NCBI RefSeq assembly: GCF_003007675.1
Contig: NZ_PXNP01000111.1
Span: forward strand, 1 to 64,000
From: Marinobacter fuscus
GTDB lineage: Bacteria > Pseudomonadota > Gammaproteobacteria > Pseudomonadales > Oleiphilaceae
DNA length: 64,000 nt
Direction: 5' to 3'
Shown here: positions 40,589 to 49,091 of the stretch, in pieces
How positions within the stretch are numbered: position 1 is the stretch's first letter
How the letters are laid out: each line of letters begins with the position of its first letter
Notes under the pieces: model-generated
Database searches by the model: none
Told to the model about the DNA's origin: nothing
What the model saw: the letters and a program-made list of their open reading frames with translations, nothing else
Made by a program: the position numbers and the translations under genes

Positions 40589-40885
40589 TCAGAACCCTTT
40601 TTTCATGCTGTCATTCACCTGTTCCCTGAGCTCTTTTCCGGGCTTGAAATGTGGCACAAACTTCGCTGGAAGCTGAACCGCATCCCCGGTCTTCGGGTTG
40701 CGGCCTGTACGCGCCGCCCTGTGATGCAGGGAAAAACTGCCAAAGCCGCGGATCTCGATTCGCTGCCCTTCGGCAAGGGATTGGGACATATGCTCGATTA
40801 TCGCCTTTACTGCAAGCTCTACATCCTTCACGGAGAGCTGAGTCTGCTTGGAGGCAATCAGTTCAACCAATTCGGACTTCGTCAT
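40589..40885 (-). CDS. ihfB: Integration host factor subunit beta
   Basis: A 98-residue DNA-bending protein. MTKSELVELIASKQTQLSVKDVELAVKAIIEHM is the dimer helix pair and RIEIRGFGSFSLHHRAARTGRNPKTGDAVQLPAKFVPHFKPGKEL the beta-arm region; the Pro of RNPKTG intercalates into DNA. SFSLHHR and the RGFGSF context separate IHF-beta from HU. It lies directly downstream of rpsA, as in other gammaproteobacteria, and pairs with IhfA encoded elsewhere. The rpsA terminator lies in between, so an additional promoter is likely. Confidence 0.97.
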   Translation of the reverse strand: MTKSELVELIASKQTQLSVKDVELAVKAIIEHMSQSLAEGQRIEIRGFGSFSLHHRAARTGRNPKTGDAVQLPAKFVPHFKPGKELREQVNDSMKKGF

Positions 40886-40970
40886 GAGGCACTTCCTCTG
40901 TCGTTATTCTGGCGCAGTAAACTACCGTGCTGTAATGCCTCTATTTTAGTCAAACCGAAAAAAAACACAA

Positions 40971-41000
40971 AAAAAACGGGCTCTTAGAGCCCGTTTTTTT
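40971..41000 (-). terminator. Intrinsic terminator after rpsA
   Basis: CGGGCTC and GAGCCCG pair around TTA, flanked by A-runs and T-runs on both sides. On the minus strand it follows the rpsA stop and ends in a long T-run. It separates rpsA from ihfB. Confidence 0.88.
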
Positions 41001-41015
41001 GACACCAGCCGGATA

Positions 41016-42707
41016 TTAATCCTTGTTGGCGTTCTGCTGCTGCATCTGCTCCTTGATCAGGTCGCCAATAGTAGTGGCGCCTGAGGACTCTGCAGTCTTG
41101 CTACGTACATTTTCCAGAGCCTGCTTGTCGTCCTCAACGTCTTTAGACTTAACAGACAGGTTGATTACGCGGTTCTTGCGATCGATGCTGATGATCTTTG
41201 CTTCAACTTCTTCGCCTTCTTTCAGAACGTTGCGCGCGTCTTCAACACGGTCACGACTGATTTCCGAGGCTTTCAGCACCGCTTCAACTTCCTCGTTAAG
41301 GGCGATAGTTGCACCTTTGGCGTCAACCGCAGACACAGTACCCTTAACAATGGAGCCTTTGTCGTTCAGCTGAACGAACTCGGCGAACGGATCGCTTTCC
41401 AGCTGCTTGATACCCAGGGAGATACGCTCACGCTCGGGATCAACAGACAAAATGACGGTTTCAACTTCGTCGCCCTTCTTGTACTCGCGAACAGCTTCTT
41501 CGCCAGTCTCGTTCCAGCTGATGTCAGACAGGTGAACCAGGCCGTCGATGCCACCGTCCAGGCCGATGAAGATACCAAAGTCAGTGATTGACTTGATCTT
41601 GCCGGAGATGCGATCGCCTTTGTTGAAGTTGCTGGAGAAATCTTCCCACGGGTTGGATACACACTGCTTGATACCCAGGGAGATCCGACGACGCTCTTCG
41701 TCGATATCCAGAATCATCACTTCAACTTCGTCGCCTACCTGAACAACCTTGGACGGATGGATGTTCTTGTTGGTCCAATCCATTTCGGATACGTGAACCA
41801 GACCCTCAACACCCTCTTCCAGCTCGGCAAAACAGCCATAGTCGGTCAGGTTGGTAACGCGTGCAGTAACCCGGGAGCTCTCCGGGTAACGGCCCTTGAT
41901 GTCTACCCAAGGATCTTCGCCCAGCTGTTTCAGGCCCAGAGACACACGGTTACGCTCGCGGTCGAACTTCAGAACCTTAACATTGATTTCGTCGCCCACA
42001 TTCACGATTTCGCTCGGATGCTTGATGCGTTTCCAGGCCATGTCGGTGATGTGCAGCAGGCCGTCAACACCGCCCAGATCTACGAACGCACCGTAGTCGG
42101 TCAGGTTCTTGACGATACCTTTGATTTCCAGACCTTCAGTCAGGGTTTCCAGCAGAGCTTCACGCTGCTCGCTGTTTTCAGCTTCCAGAACGGCGCGGCG
42201 GGAAACAACCACGTTGTTACGCTTCTGGTCCAGCTTGATAACCTTGAATTCCAGCTCTTTGTTCTCCAGGTGCGCAGTGTCGCGAACCGGACGAACGTCT
42301 ACCAGTGAACCCGGCAGGAAGGCACGGATGCCAGCCAGGTCGACAGTAAAACCGCCTTTGACCTTGCCGTTGATCACACCCTTGACAACTTCTTCTGCTT
42401 CGAAGGACTTTTCCAGTACCTTCCACGCTTCGGCACGCTTGGCCTTCTCGCGGGACAGACGGGTTTCACCGAAACCGTCCTCGACAGCATCGAGAGCCAC
42501 ATCGACAACATCGCCGATAGCTACTTCCAACTCGCCTTTTTCGTTGAGGAACTGGGAGGCGGGGATAACGCCTTCGGACTTCAGTCCGGCGTTAACGGTG
42601 ACCCAGTCGTTATCGACGTCTACAACGGTTCCCTGGACGATGGAACCCGGCTGCATGTCAATTTCTTTCAGGCTTTCTTCAAAAAGATCCGCAAAGCTCT
42701 CGCTCAT
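41016..42707 (-). CDS. rpsA: 30S ribosomal protein S1
   Basis: A 563-residue protein with six S1 (OB-fold) repeats, the number found in gammaproteobacterial S1. Repeats can be followed by GSIVQGTVVDVDNDWVTVNAGLKSEGVIP, GGFTVDLAGIRAFLPGS, IVKNLTDYGAFVDLGGVDGLLHITDMAWKR, RVTNLTDYGCFAELEEGVEGLVHVSEMDW, KIKSITDFGIFIGLDGGIDGLVHLSDISW and IVKGTVSAVDAKGATIALNEEVEA. The first two repeats bind the ribosome, the others mRNA. It is essential for translation of most mRNAs. It sits between cmk and ihfB, with a terminator after it. Confidence 0.98.
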   Translation of the reverse strand: MSESFADLFEESLKEIDMQPGSIVQGTVVDVDNDWVTVNAGLKSEGVIPASQFLNEKGELEVAIGDVVDVALDAVEDGFGETRLSREKAKRAEAWKVLEKSFEAEEVVKGVINGKVKGGFTVDLAGIRAFLPGSLVDVRPVRDTAHLENKELEFKVIKLDQKRNNVVVSRRAVLEAENSEQREALLETLTEGLEIKGIVKNLTDYGAFVDLGGVDGLLHITDMAWKRIKHPSEIVNVGDEINVKVLKFDRERNRVSLGLKQLGEDPWVDIKGRYPESSRVTARVTNLTDYGCFAELEEGVEGLVHVSEMDWTNKNIHPSKVVQVGDEVEVMILDIDEERRRISLGIKQCVSNPWEDFSSNFNKGDRISGKIKSITDFGIFIGLDGGIDGLVHLSDISWNETGEEAVREYKKGDEVETVILSVDPERERISLGIKQLESDPFAEFVQLNDKGSIVKGTVSAVDAKGATIALNEEVEAVLKASEISRDRVEDARNVLKEGEEVEAKIISIDRKNRVINLSVKSKDVEDDKQALENVRSKTAESSGATTIGDLIKEQMQQQNANKD

Positions 42708-42836
42708 TATGTGTCCTATGTGATCAACGCAAGTGTACTCCGTGCCGCCAGCAACACGGTCTGTTAACGATGTCCGGAATCAGCCTGCGGCTGGCAAATA
42801 ACGCTGCTCCGGCATTTCAACGGCGAAAAGGTGTAG

Positions 42837-43517
42837 TCAGGCCTGACCTGCTGCGGCCATACACCTGCCTAACACCTCTTCAATACTCAAACCCGTAGAA
42901 TCAATGACTTGCGCATCATCCGCAGGTTTGAGAGGGGCAGCAGAACGGTTTATATCCCGCTCATCGCGCACCCGTATCTCGTCTAAAAGGGCAGCAATGT
43001 TAACATTGACACCCGCGTCCTTCAACTGATTGTAGCGTCGCTGGGCCCGCTCTTCGGCACTCGCCGTGAGGAAAATCTTGACCGGCGCATCGGGAAATAC
43101 CACCGTACCCATGTCGCGGCCATCCGCCACCAACCCCGGCAACACCCGGAAATCCCGCTGGCGCTGCAGCAGCGCATCTCGCACGGCCTGGAGGACTGCG
43201 ACCTTCGATGCGTTCTCACCGCAGGTTTCGGTACGAATTTCTGCGGTTACATCTTCACCTGCCAGAATCACCCGCGCCGGTTCACCCGGCGGCGTCGGCT
43301 CGAAAGATACGTCCAGCCCGGAAGCAACCAATACCAGGCCAGCCTCATTATCCAGTGCCACACCCTGCCGGGTCGCAGCCAACGCAGTCAATCGGTACAA
43401 GGCACCACTATCGAGCAGGTGCCAGCCCAGTCTACGGGCCAGCATTTGGGTAATCGTTCCCTTGCCCGAGCCTCCCGGTCCATCAACCGTGATGACCGGT
43501 GCCTTGCCTTCACTCAT
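42837..43517 (-). CDS. cmk: Cytidylate kinase
   Basis: A 226-residue P-loop kinase. The Walker loop is PVITVDGPGGSGKGTITQMLARRLGW. The CMP-binding part includes LLDSGALYRLTALAA, and RDFRVLPGLVADGRDMGTVVFPDAPVKIFLTASAEERAQRRYNQL holds the DGRDMGTVVFP motif and the lid arginines. It phosphorylates CMP and dCMP. It overlaps the preceding tyrA/aroA gene by four bases, so translation is coupled, and it precedes rpsA, a conserved order. Confidence 0.97.
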   Translation of the reverse strand: MSEGKAPVITVDGPGGSGKGTITQMLARRLGWHLLDSGALYRLTALAATRQGVALDNEAGLVLVASGLDVSFEPTPPGEPARVILAGEDVTAEIRTETCGENASKVAVLQAVRDALLQRQRDFRVLPGLVADGRDMGTVVFPDAPVKIFLTASAEERAQRRYNQLKDAGVNVNIAALLDEIRVRDERDINRSAAPLKPADDAQVIDSTGLSIEEVLGRCMAAAGQA

Positions 43518-45742
43518 TCTTCACCGCCTTCCTGCTTGATCTTCATGCCGGTCTGCAGTGCCAGGTCAACAAAGCCAGGGAAAGACGTGGCCACATTGTT
43601 GCAGTTATTAATTCGAACCGGCCCAGACGCCCGCAATGACGCCACTGCGAACGACATGGAAATCCGGTGATCATCATGACTCTCAACTTCACCGCCGAGG
43701 ATTTCCTGACCACCGTCGATGATGATACCGTCTGGCGTGACCGTGGTTTCTACGCCCAGGTTAGCCAGACCGTCAGCCATTACCTGGATACGATCACTTT
43801 CCTTTACCCGCAACTCTTCGGCACCCCGAAGCACCGTGCGACCCTCGGCGCAGGTCGCAGCAATAAACAGAACGGGGAACTCATCAATGGCCAGAGGCAC
43901 CTGCTCTTCGGGGATATCGATACCCTTCAACCGGGCAGAGCGCACCCGCAGATCCGCCACTGGCTCGCCACCAATTTCTTTTTCGTTGGACACCTCAATG
44001 TTTGCGCCCATCTGCCGGAGAATATTGATAATACCGACGCGGGTCGGGTTCATGCCAACGTGACGCAAGGTCAGGTCGGAATTTTCCGCGATGGTTGCTG
44101 CCACCATGAAAAACGCCGCAGATGAAATGTCCGCAGGCACATCAATTTCACAGGCGGTCAGCTTGCCACCTCCGGTGACACTGGCCGTGGCTCCGTCACG
44201 GTGCACGTGATAGCCAAAGCCCTCGAGCATCCGCTCGGTGTGATCGCGGGTGGGCGCGGGTTCGGTTACCGACGTCACGCCCTCGGCATACAAGCCCGCC
44301 AGCAACAGGCAGGATTTTACCTGGGCACTGGCCACCGGCATTTCATAGTGAATACCGGTCAGAGGTTGCCCGCCACGGATTTTAAGCGGCGGGCGTCCGC
44401 CCTCTCCGGTTTCGATCACCGCCCCCATGGCACGCAGTGGGTCGGCTACCCGGCCCATGGGGCGCTTGGTCAGGCTGGCGTCACCGGTCAATTCGGAATC
44501 AAACTTCTGGGCCGCCAGCAAACCCGCAAACAAACGCATTCCGGTGCCGGAATTACCCAGGTAGATAGGCCCGCGGGGGGCGCTCAGGCCATTGATGCCT
44601 ACGCCATGTATGCGGACAAAGCCGTTGTCTGGCCCTTCAATGGTAACGCCCATGTCCCGGAAGGCCTGCAACGTCGCGAGACTGTCCTCGCCCTCGAGAA
44701 AGCCTTTAACTTCCGTTACGCCATCAGCCAAGGCGCCCAGCATGATCGAGCGATGAGACATGGACTTGTCGCCTGGCACCCGGATGTCTCCGTTTACTGA
44801 ACCGCCCGGCTGCATCTGAAATATAACCTGTTGTTTGCTGTTATTAGTCACGTACGCCTGCCCTGAAAGCATCTTTGAAAAATGTTCCCGCGCCGCCTTG
44901 GCGCGACTGAATACCTTAAGCAAAGTGGCACCGTCGCCGCTGGCAATCGCCGAGCGCAACTCGCCTAGATCCCGGGTAAAGTGATCGATGACCCGAAGCA
45001 CCGCATCCCGGTTGGTAAGAAAAATGTCGTGCCACATCACCGGGTCGCTGGCGGCAATACGGGTGAAATCCCGGAAGCCACCTGCGGCATAGCGGAAGAT
45101 GTCCATATTCTCATCTTCCCCCGCCAGGGTGTCTACCAGTGAAAAGGCAATAAGGTGGGGAAGATGGCTGGTGGCAGCCAGCACCTCATCGTGATAGGCC
45201 ACCGACATGGTAAGCACTCGGGCGCCGGTGCCCTCCCAAAGCCGGGTGAGTTGTGCAACGGCAGCCGGGTCTGCATTCTCTAAAGGGGTCAGAATGACTT
45301 TGTGATTAGCGAAAAGATCCGGATTGGCCGCCCGAATGCCGCTGCGCTCGGAGCCGGCGATGGGGTGCCCGGGAATCACCCGGGGCGGCAGCTCGCCGAA
45401 AACGGCCTGGACATCGGCAATGAAACTGGATTTGGTGCTGCCCACATCGGTAAGCAGAGCATCCGGCGCAAGCCAGGGTTTTACCTGCTCCAGCACCGTG
45501 CGAGTGGCCCGAACCGGCACCGCCAAAACCACCAGGTCGCTGCCGGATACCGCCTGCTCAAGACTGGCTGGCACGTCATCCAGCACGCCAAGCTCCGCCC
45601 CCAGAGCAAGCTCATCAGCCCGGGCATCGAAACCAGTTACGATTTCCGCCAGGCCCTGGCGGCGAATGGCACTGGCCAGGGAACCACCAATCAAGCCCAG
45701 GCCAACAATGCAGACCCGACGGAACAAAGTCTGCTCCGACAC
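43514..45742 (-). CDS. Bifunctional prephenate dehydrogenase / EPSP synthase
   Basis: A 742-residue fusion with a GTG start. Residues 1-290 are TyrA: CIVGLGLIGGSLASAIRRQGL (NAD loop), DVGSTKSSFIADVQAVF, GHPIAGSERSGIRAANPDLF with the catalytic His. Residues 305-740 are AroA: RVPGDKSMSHRSIMLGALADG, YLGNSGTGMRLFAGLLAAQ, LRVKESDRIQVMADGLANLG and GGEVESHDDHRISMSFAVASL. The first half converts prephenate to hydroxyphenylpyruvate for tyrosine; the second makes EPSP before chorismate. Such fusions are typical of Pseudomonas-like bacteria. It starts just after hisC and overlaps cmk by four bases. Confidence 0.96.
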   Translation of the reverse strand: MSEQTLFRRVCIVGLGLIGGSLASAIRRQGLAEIVTGFDARADELALGAELGVLDDVPASLEQAVSGSDLVVLAVPVRATRTVLEQVKPWLAPDALLTDVGSTKSSFIADVQAVFGELPPRVIPGHPIAGSERSGIRAANPDLFANHKVILTPLENADPAAVAQLTRLWEGTGARVLTMSVAYHDEVLAATSHLPHLIAFSLVDTLAGEDENMDIFRYAAGGFRDFTRIAASDPVMWHDIFLTNRDAVLRVIDHFTRDLGELRSAIASGDGATLLKVFSRAKAAREHFSKMLSGQAYVTNNSKQQVIFQMQPGGSVNGDIRVPGDKSMSHRSIMLGALADGVTEVKGFLEGEDSLATLQAFRDMGVTIEGPDNGFVRIHGVGINGLSAPRGPIYLGNSGTGMRLFAGLLAAQKFDSELTGDASLTKRPMGRVADPLRAMGAVIETGEGGRPPLKIRGGQPLTGIHYEMPVASAQVKSCLLLAGLYAEGVTSVTEPAPTRDHTERMLEGFGYHVHRDGATASVTGGGKLTACEIDVPADISSAAFFMVAATIAENSDLTLRHVGMNPTRVGIINILRQMGANIEVSNEKEIGGEPVADLRVRSARLKGIDIPEEQVPLAIDEFPVLFIAATCAEGRTVLRGAEELRVKESDRIQVMADGLANLGVETTVTPDGIIIDGGQEILGGEVESHDDHRISMSFAVASLRASGPVRINNCNNVATSFPGFVDLALQTGMKIKQEGGEE

Positions 45743-45743
45743 C

Positions 45744-46868
45744 TCAGGCCCCCTGCCCGGCAGAGGTCAAAGCTTCCGCCAGTGCTGCCAGGAAACGCTC
45801 ATTCTCGTCAGGCAAACCCACCGATACCCGCAAATGCTGCGGCATACCATAACCGGCTACCGGCCGCACAATCACCCCCCGGGCCAGCAAAGCCTGATAG
45901 ATCGCTTGCGCGGCATCCCCTACCTCAACCGCAATAAAATTGCCGAAGGAAGGTATGTAGGGCAACGCCATCCGTTCAAAGCCCTCGGCCAACTGGCGCA
46001 GGCCAGCAGCGTTCACTTCACGGGCCTTGACCAGGTACGCTTCGTCTTCCAAAACAGCCGTGGCGGCGGCAAGCGCAACTGTATCCACATTGAACGGCTG
46101 GCGCACCCGGTTAAGAATATCGGCAATGGCGGGCGAGCTGATGCTGTAACCCACCCGCAATGCCGCCAGCCCCCAGGCTTTGGAGAAGGTCCGGCACACA
46201 ATCAGGTTTGGATAACGGTTCAGTAGCGCCACACCGTCCGGGTACTCATCACCAACCAGGTATTCACAGTAGGCCTCATCCAACACCACAATTACATTTG
46301 CCGGAATTTTGTCGAGAAAAGCCTCAATAGCAGCGGCCGTGTGTACTGTACCTGTGGGATTGTTGGGGTTGGCAACAAACACCAGGCGTGTGCGCTCTGT
46401 GACCGCTTCTGCCATGGCATCGAGGTCGTGACCCCAGTCTTTTGCAGGCACCGAAACACCCTTGGCGCCAATAGCCTGCGTGACTATCGGGTACACTGCA
46501 AAGGCATACTGGGAGAACACAACTTCACTCTGCTCACTGGCAAAGCACCGGGCAATAACTTCCAGGGTGTCGTTGGAACCATTACCCAGAGTAATCTGAT
46601 TCATGGCCACGCCAAACCGGGCCGCCAGCGCCTGCTTCAGGTCAAAGCCGTTACCATCGGGGTAAAGGCACATTTCCTCCAGCGCTTTACGGGCAGCCGC
46701 CATAGCCTTGTCACTGGGCCCCAAGGGGTTTTCGTTACTGGCGAGTTTGACAATCTCCGCAGGGTTTAGCCCCAGCTCTCGCGCCAGCTCATCAATGGGT
46801 TTGCCCGGCTGATACGGAGACAGAGCCTGAACACCTTTCACCGCAAGACTCTGGTAATCCACTGCCAT
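45744..46868 (-). CDS. hisC: Histidinol-phosphate aminotransferase
   Basis: A 374-residue class II-type PLP enzyme with its start seven bases after AGAGGAG. ALSPYQPGKPIDELARELGLNPAEIVKLASNENPLGPS is the HisC opening. FVANPNNPTGT, VVLDEAYCEYL and IVCRTFSKAWGLAALRVGY (Schiff-base Lys) follow, and VIVRPVAGYGMPQHLRVSVG ends it. It transaminates imidazole acetol phosphate; in this operon class it often also serves aromatic amino acid transamination (HisC2-type), a reasonable inference from its place between pheA and tyrA/aroA. Confidence 0.94.
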   Translation of the reverse strand: MAVDYQSLAVKGVQALSPYQPGKPIDELARELGLNPAEIVKLASNENPLGPSDKAMAAARKALEEMCLYPDGNGFDLKQALAARFGVAMNQITLGNGSNDTLEVIARCFASEQSEVVFSQYAFAVYPIVTQAIGAKGVSVPAKDWGHDLDAMAEAVTERTRLVFVANPNNPTGTVHTAAAIEAFLDKIPANVIVVLDEAYCEYLVGDEYPDGVALLNRYPNLIVCRTFSKAWGLAALRVGYSISSPAIADILNRVRQPFNVDTVALAAATAVLEDEAYLVKAREVNAAGLRQLAEGFERMALPYIPSFGNFIAVEVGDAAQAIYQALLARGVIVRPVAGYGMPQHLRVSVGLPDENERFLAALAEALTSAGQGA

Positions 46869-46906
46869 GTAACACTCCTCTGAATCGGGTTTCGCTGTCC
46901 GACGAT

Positions 46907-48004
46907 TTAAAGCACACCAAGAGGGTAAGAACCCAAACGCTTGAGCTCCACCGCTTCATCATCGATCTCTGCCAGCACTTTGGCAGCCTGGGCGTCGTCC
47001 ATGTGGCCTTCAAAATCGATGTAGAACACATAAGCCCAAGTACCACTGGGCGACGGCCGGGTTTCAATACGGGTCAAACTGATACCGTGGCGATGGAAGG
47101 GTTCCAGCAGCTGGTACAGCGCCCCCGGCTTGTTGCGCATGGACACCAGGATCGACGATTTGTCGTGGCCGCTTGGCGTCACATCTTCCCGACCAATAAT
47201 CAGGAACCGGGTGGTGTTGTCGGGCCGGTCTTCAATGCAATTGGCCAACTGTTCCAGACCATACAGCTCCGCTGCCATATCACCGGCAATCGCCGCAGTA
47301 CCCGGCTCTTCGGCCGCCCGGCGTGCGGCTTCGGCGTTACTGGAAACAGTAATCCGCTCGATGCCGTAGCGGTGAGCGTCGAGCCATTGGCGGCACTGGG
47401 CAAATGACTGCTGATGGGAGTAGATGCGGGTAATCTCCACATCTTTGTGTTTGGGCGACACCAGCAGGTGGTGGTGGATTCGCAGTTGCACTTCACCACA
47501 GATTTTCAGCGGCGAGGACATGAACATATCCAGGGTGTGGTTGATCATGCCTTCGGTGGAGTTCTCTACCGGCACCACACCGTAATGGGCCGCGCCGGAT
47601 TCCACTTCGCGGAACACCGCGTCGATGGCAGGCAGCGGTACGCTGACCACGGAATGACCGAAATGCTTGAGTGCCGCCGCCTGGGTAAAGGTGCCGACCG
47701 GCCCCAGGAAAGCAATGTGCATAGGCTTTTCGAGCGCCAGACACGCCGACATAATCTCCCGGAACAAACGGGCCATTTCTTCACCGGGCAGCGGGCCGGG
47801 GTTCTCTTCCTTAATCCGCCTCAGCACCTGAGCTTCCCGCTCGGGACGGTAGAAAAAGACATCCTGGCCAGGGTTGGCGGCCATTTTCACACGAGCCACT
47901 TCCTGGGCGCATTTGGCGCGGGCACTGATCAGCTCCATGATCTGCTGATCCAGCTTGTCGATTTCGTCCCGAAGCTCGCCCAATCGTGTCTTTTCGTCGG
48001 TCAT
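46907..48004 (-). CDS. pheA: Bifunctional chorismate mutase / prephenate dehydratase
   Basis: The ATG at 48004 is chosen, as GGAGCGGGG lies upstream within serC; 365 residues. Residues 1-90 form the AroQ chorismate mutase (LGELRDEIDKLDQQIMELISARAKCAQEVARVK). HIAFLGPVGTFTQAAALKHFG to NTTRFLIIG is the dehydratase with PVENSTEGMINHTLDMF. An ACT domain ends the protein (KSSILVSMRNKPGALYQLLEPFHRHGISLTRIETRPSPSGTWAYVFYID), where the ESRP-like TRIETRPS site binds phenylalanine for feedback inhibition. It makes phenylpyruvate. It begins four bases after serC. Confidence 0.96.
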   Translation of the reverse strand: MTDEKTRLGELRDEIDKLDQQIMELISARAKCAQEVARVKMAANPGQDVFFYRPEREAQVLRRIKEENPGPLPGEEMARLFREIMSACLALEKPMHIAFLGPVGTFTQAAALKHFGHSVVSVPLPAIDAVFREVESGAAHYGVVPVENSTEGMINHTLDMFMSSPLKICGEVQLRIHHHLLVSPKHKDVEITRIYSHQQSFAQCRQWLDAHRYGIERITVSSNAEAARRAAEEPGTAAIAGDMAAELYGLEQLANCIEDRPDNTTRFLIIGREDVTPSGHDKSSILVSMRNKPGALYQLLEPFHRHGISLTRIETRPSPSGTWAYVFYIDFEGHMDDAQAAKVLAEIDDEAVELKRLGSYPLGVL

Positions 48005-48008
48005 GCTC

Positions 48009-49091
48009 TCAGCCCCGCTCCTTCGCAAATTCCGCCATGTAACCAATCAACGCATCAACGCCTGCTTCAGGCATGGCATTGTAGATGCTGGCCCGCATAC
48101 CACCGACAGATCGATGCCCTTGCAGATTCAACAGACCCCGGGCATCAGCGCCCTTGAGGAAGTCGCCATTGAGCGCGTCGTCCGCCAGGGTGAAAGGCAC
48201 GTTCATCCAGGAGCGGAAGCGCGGGTCGATGGGGTTGGCGTAGAAGTCATTACCATCGATAAAGTCGTACAGCTTACGTGCCTTGCGGGCATTGATTTCG
48301 GCCATCGCCTGCACACCACCCTGCTCTTTCAACCACTCAAATACCAGGCCCGCCAGGTACCAGGAATAGGTAGCAGGCGTGTTGTACATGGAGCCATTCT
48401 CGGCGATCACCTGGTAATTCATCATGGTGGGTGTTTCTTTCCGCGCCTTACCGAGCAGATCTTTGCGGATGATCACCACCACCAGGCCCGAGGGGCCAAT
48501 GTTTTTCTGGGCACCGGCGTAGATCAGGCCAAACCGGGAAACATCCAGCGGGCGTGACAGCATGGTGGAGGACATGTCTGCCACCAGAGGCACACCACCA
48601 CTCTCGGGAATAAAGTCATACTCCAGCCCGCCGATGGTCTCGTTCGGGGTGTAGTGCAGGTAGGCCGCATCGGCGCTGGTGTTCCAGGCGGCCTGATCCG
48701 GAATCGTGGAAAATCCACTGTCTTCAGAGCTGGCCACTACGTTTACGCTGCCATAGCGCTTGGCTTCGGCAATGGCTTTCTTCGACCAGACACCGGTGTT
48801 CACATAATCCGCCGATGCCTTGTCGCCCAGCAGGTTCAGCGGGATGGTAGAGAACTGACTGGAAGCTCCACCCTGCATGAACAGTACGGCGTAATCATCT
48901 GAAATTCCGGCCAATTCACGCAGATCTTTTTCCGCTTTATCGGCAATGGCAACAAACTCGTCACTGCGGTGACTCATTTCCATCACCGACATACCGGTAC
49001 CACGCCAGTCGAGCATCTCGCTCTGAGCCTGCTTCAGCACAGCCTCCGGCAGGGTTGCCGGACCAGCACAGAAATTGAACGCCCTGCTCAT
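48009..49091 (-). CDS. serC: Phosphoserine aminotransferase
   Basis: A 360-residue PLP enzyme. FNFCAGPATLPEAVLKQAQSEMLDWRGTGMSVMEMSHRS is the family start and LFMQGGASSQFSTIPLNLL the phosphate region. The PLP lysine is in LIYAGAQKNIGPSGLVVVIIRKDLL, and HRSVGGMRASIYNAMPEAGVDALI closes the protein. It makes 3-phosphoserine for serine and also acts in pyridoxine synthesis. Its start overlaps the gyrA stop by four bases, giving the conserved gyrA-serC coupling. Confidence 0.97.
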   Translation of the reverse strand: MSRAFNFCAGPATLPEAVLKQAQSEMLDWRGTGMSVMEMSHRSDEFVAIADKAEKDLRELAGISDDYAVLFMQGGASSQFSTIPLNLLGDKASADYVNTGVWSKKAIAEAKRYGSVNVVASSEDSGFSTIPDQAAWNTSADAAYLHYTPNETIGGLEYDFIPESGGVPLVADMSSTMLSRPLDVSRFGLIYAGAQKNIGPSGLVVVIIRKDLLGKARKETPTMMNYQVIAENGSMYNTPATYSWYLAGLVFEWLKEQGGVQAMAEINARKARKLYDFIDGNDFYANPIDPRFRSWMNVPFTLADDALNGDFLKGADARGLLNLQGHRSVGGMRASIYNAMPEAGVDALIGYMAEFAKERG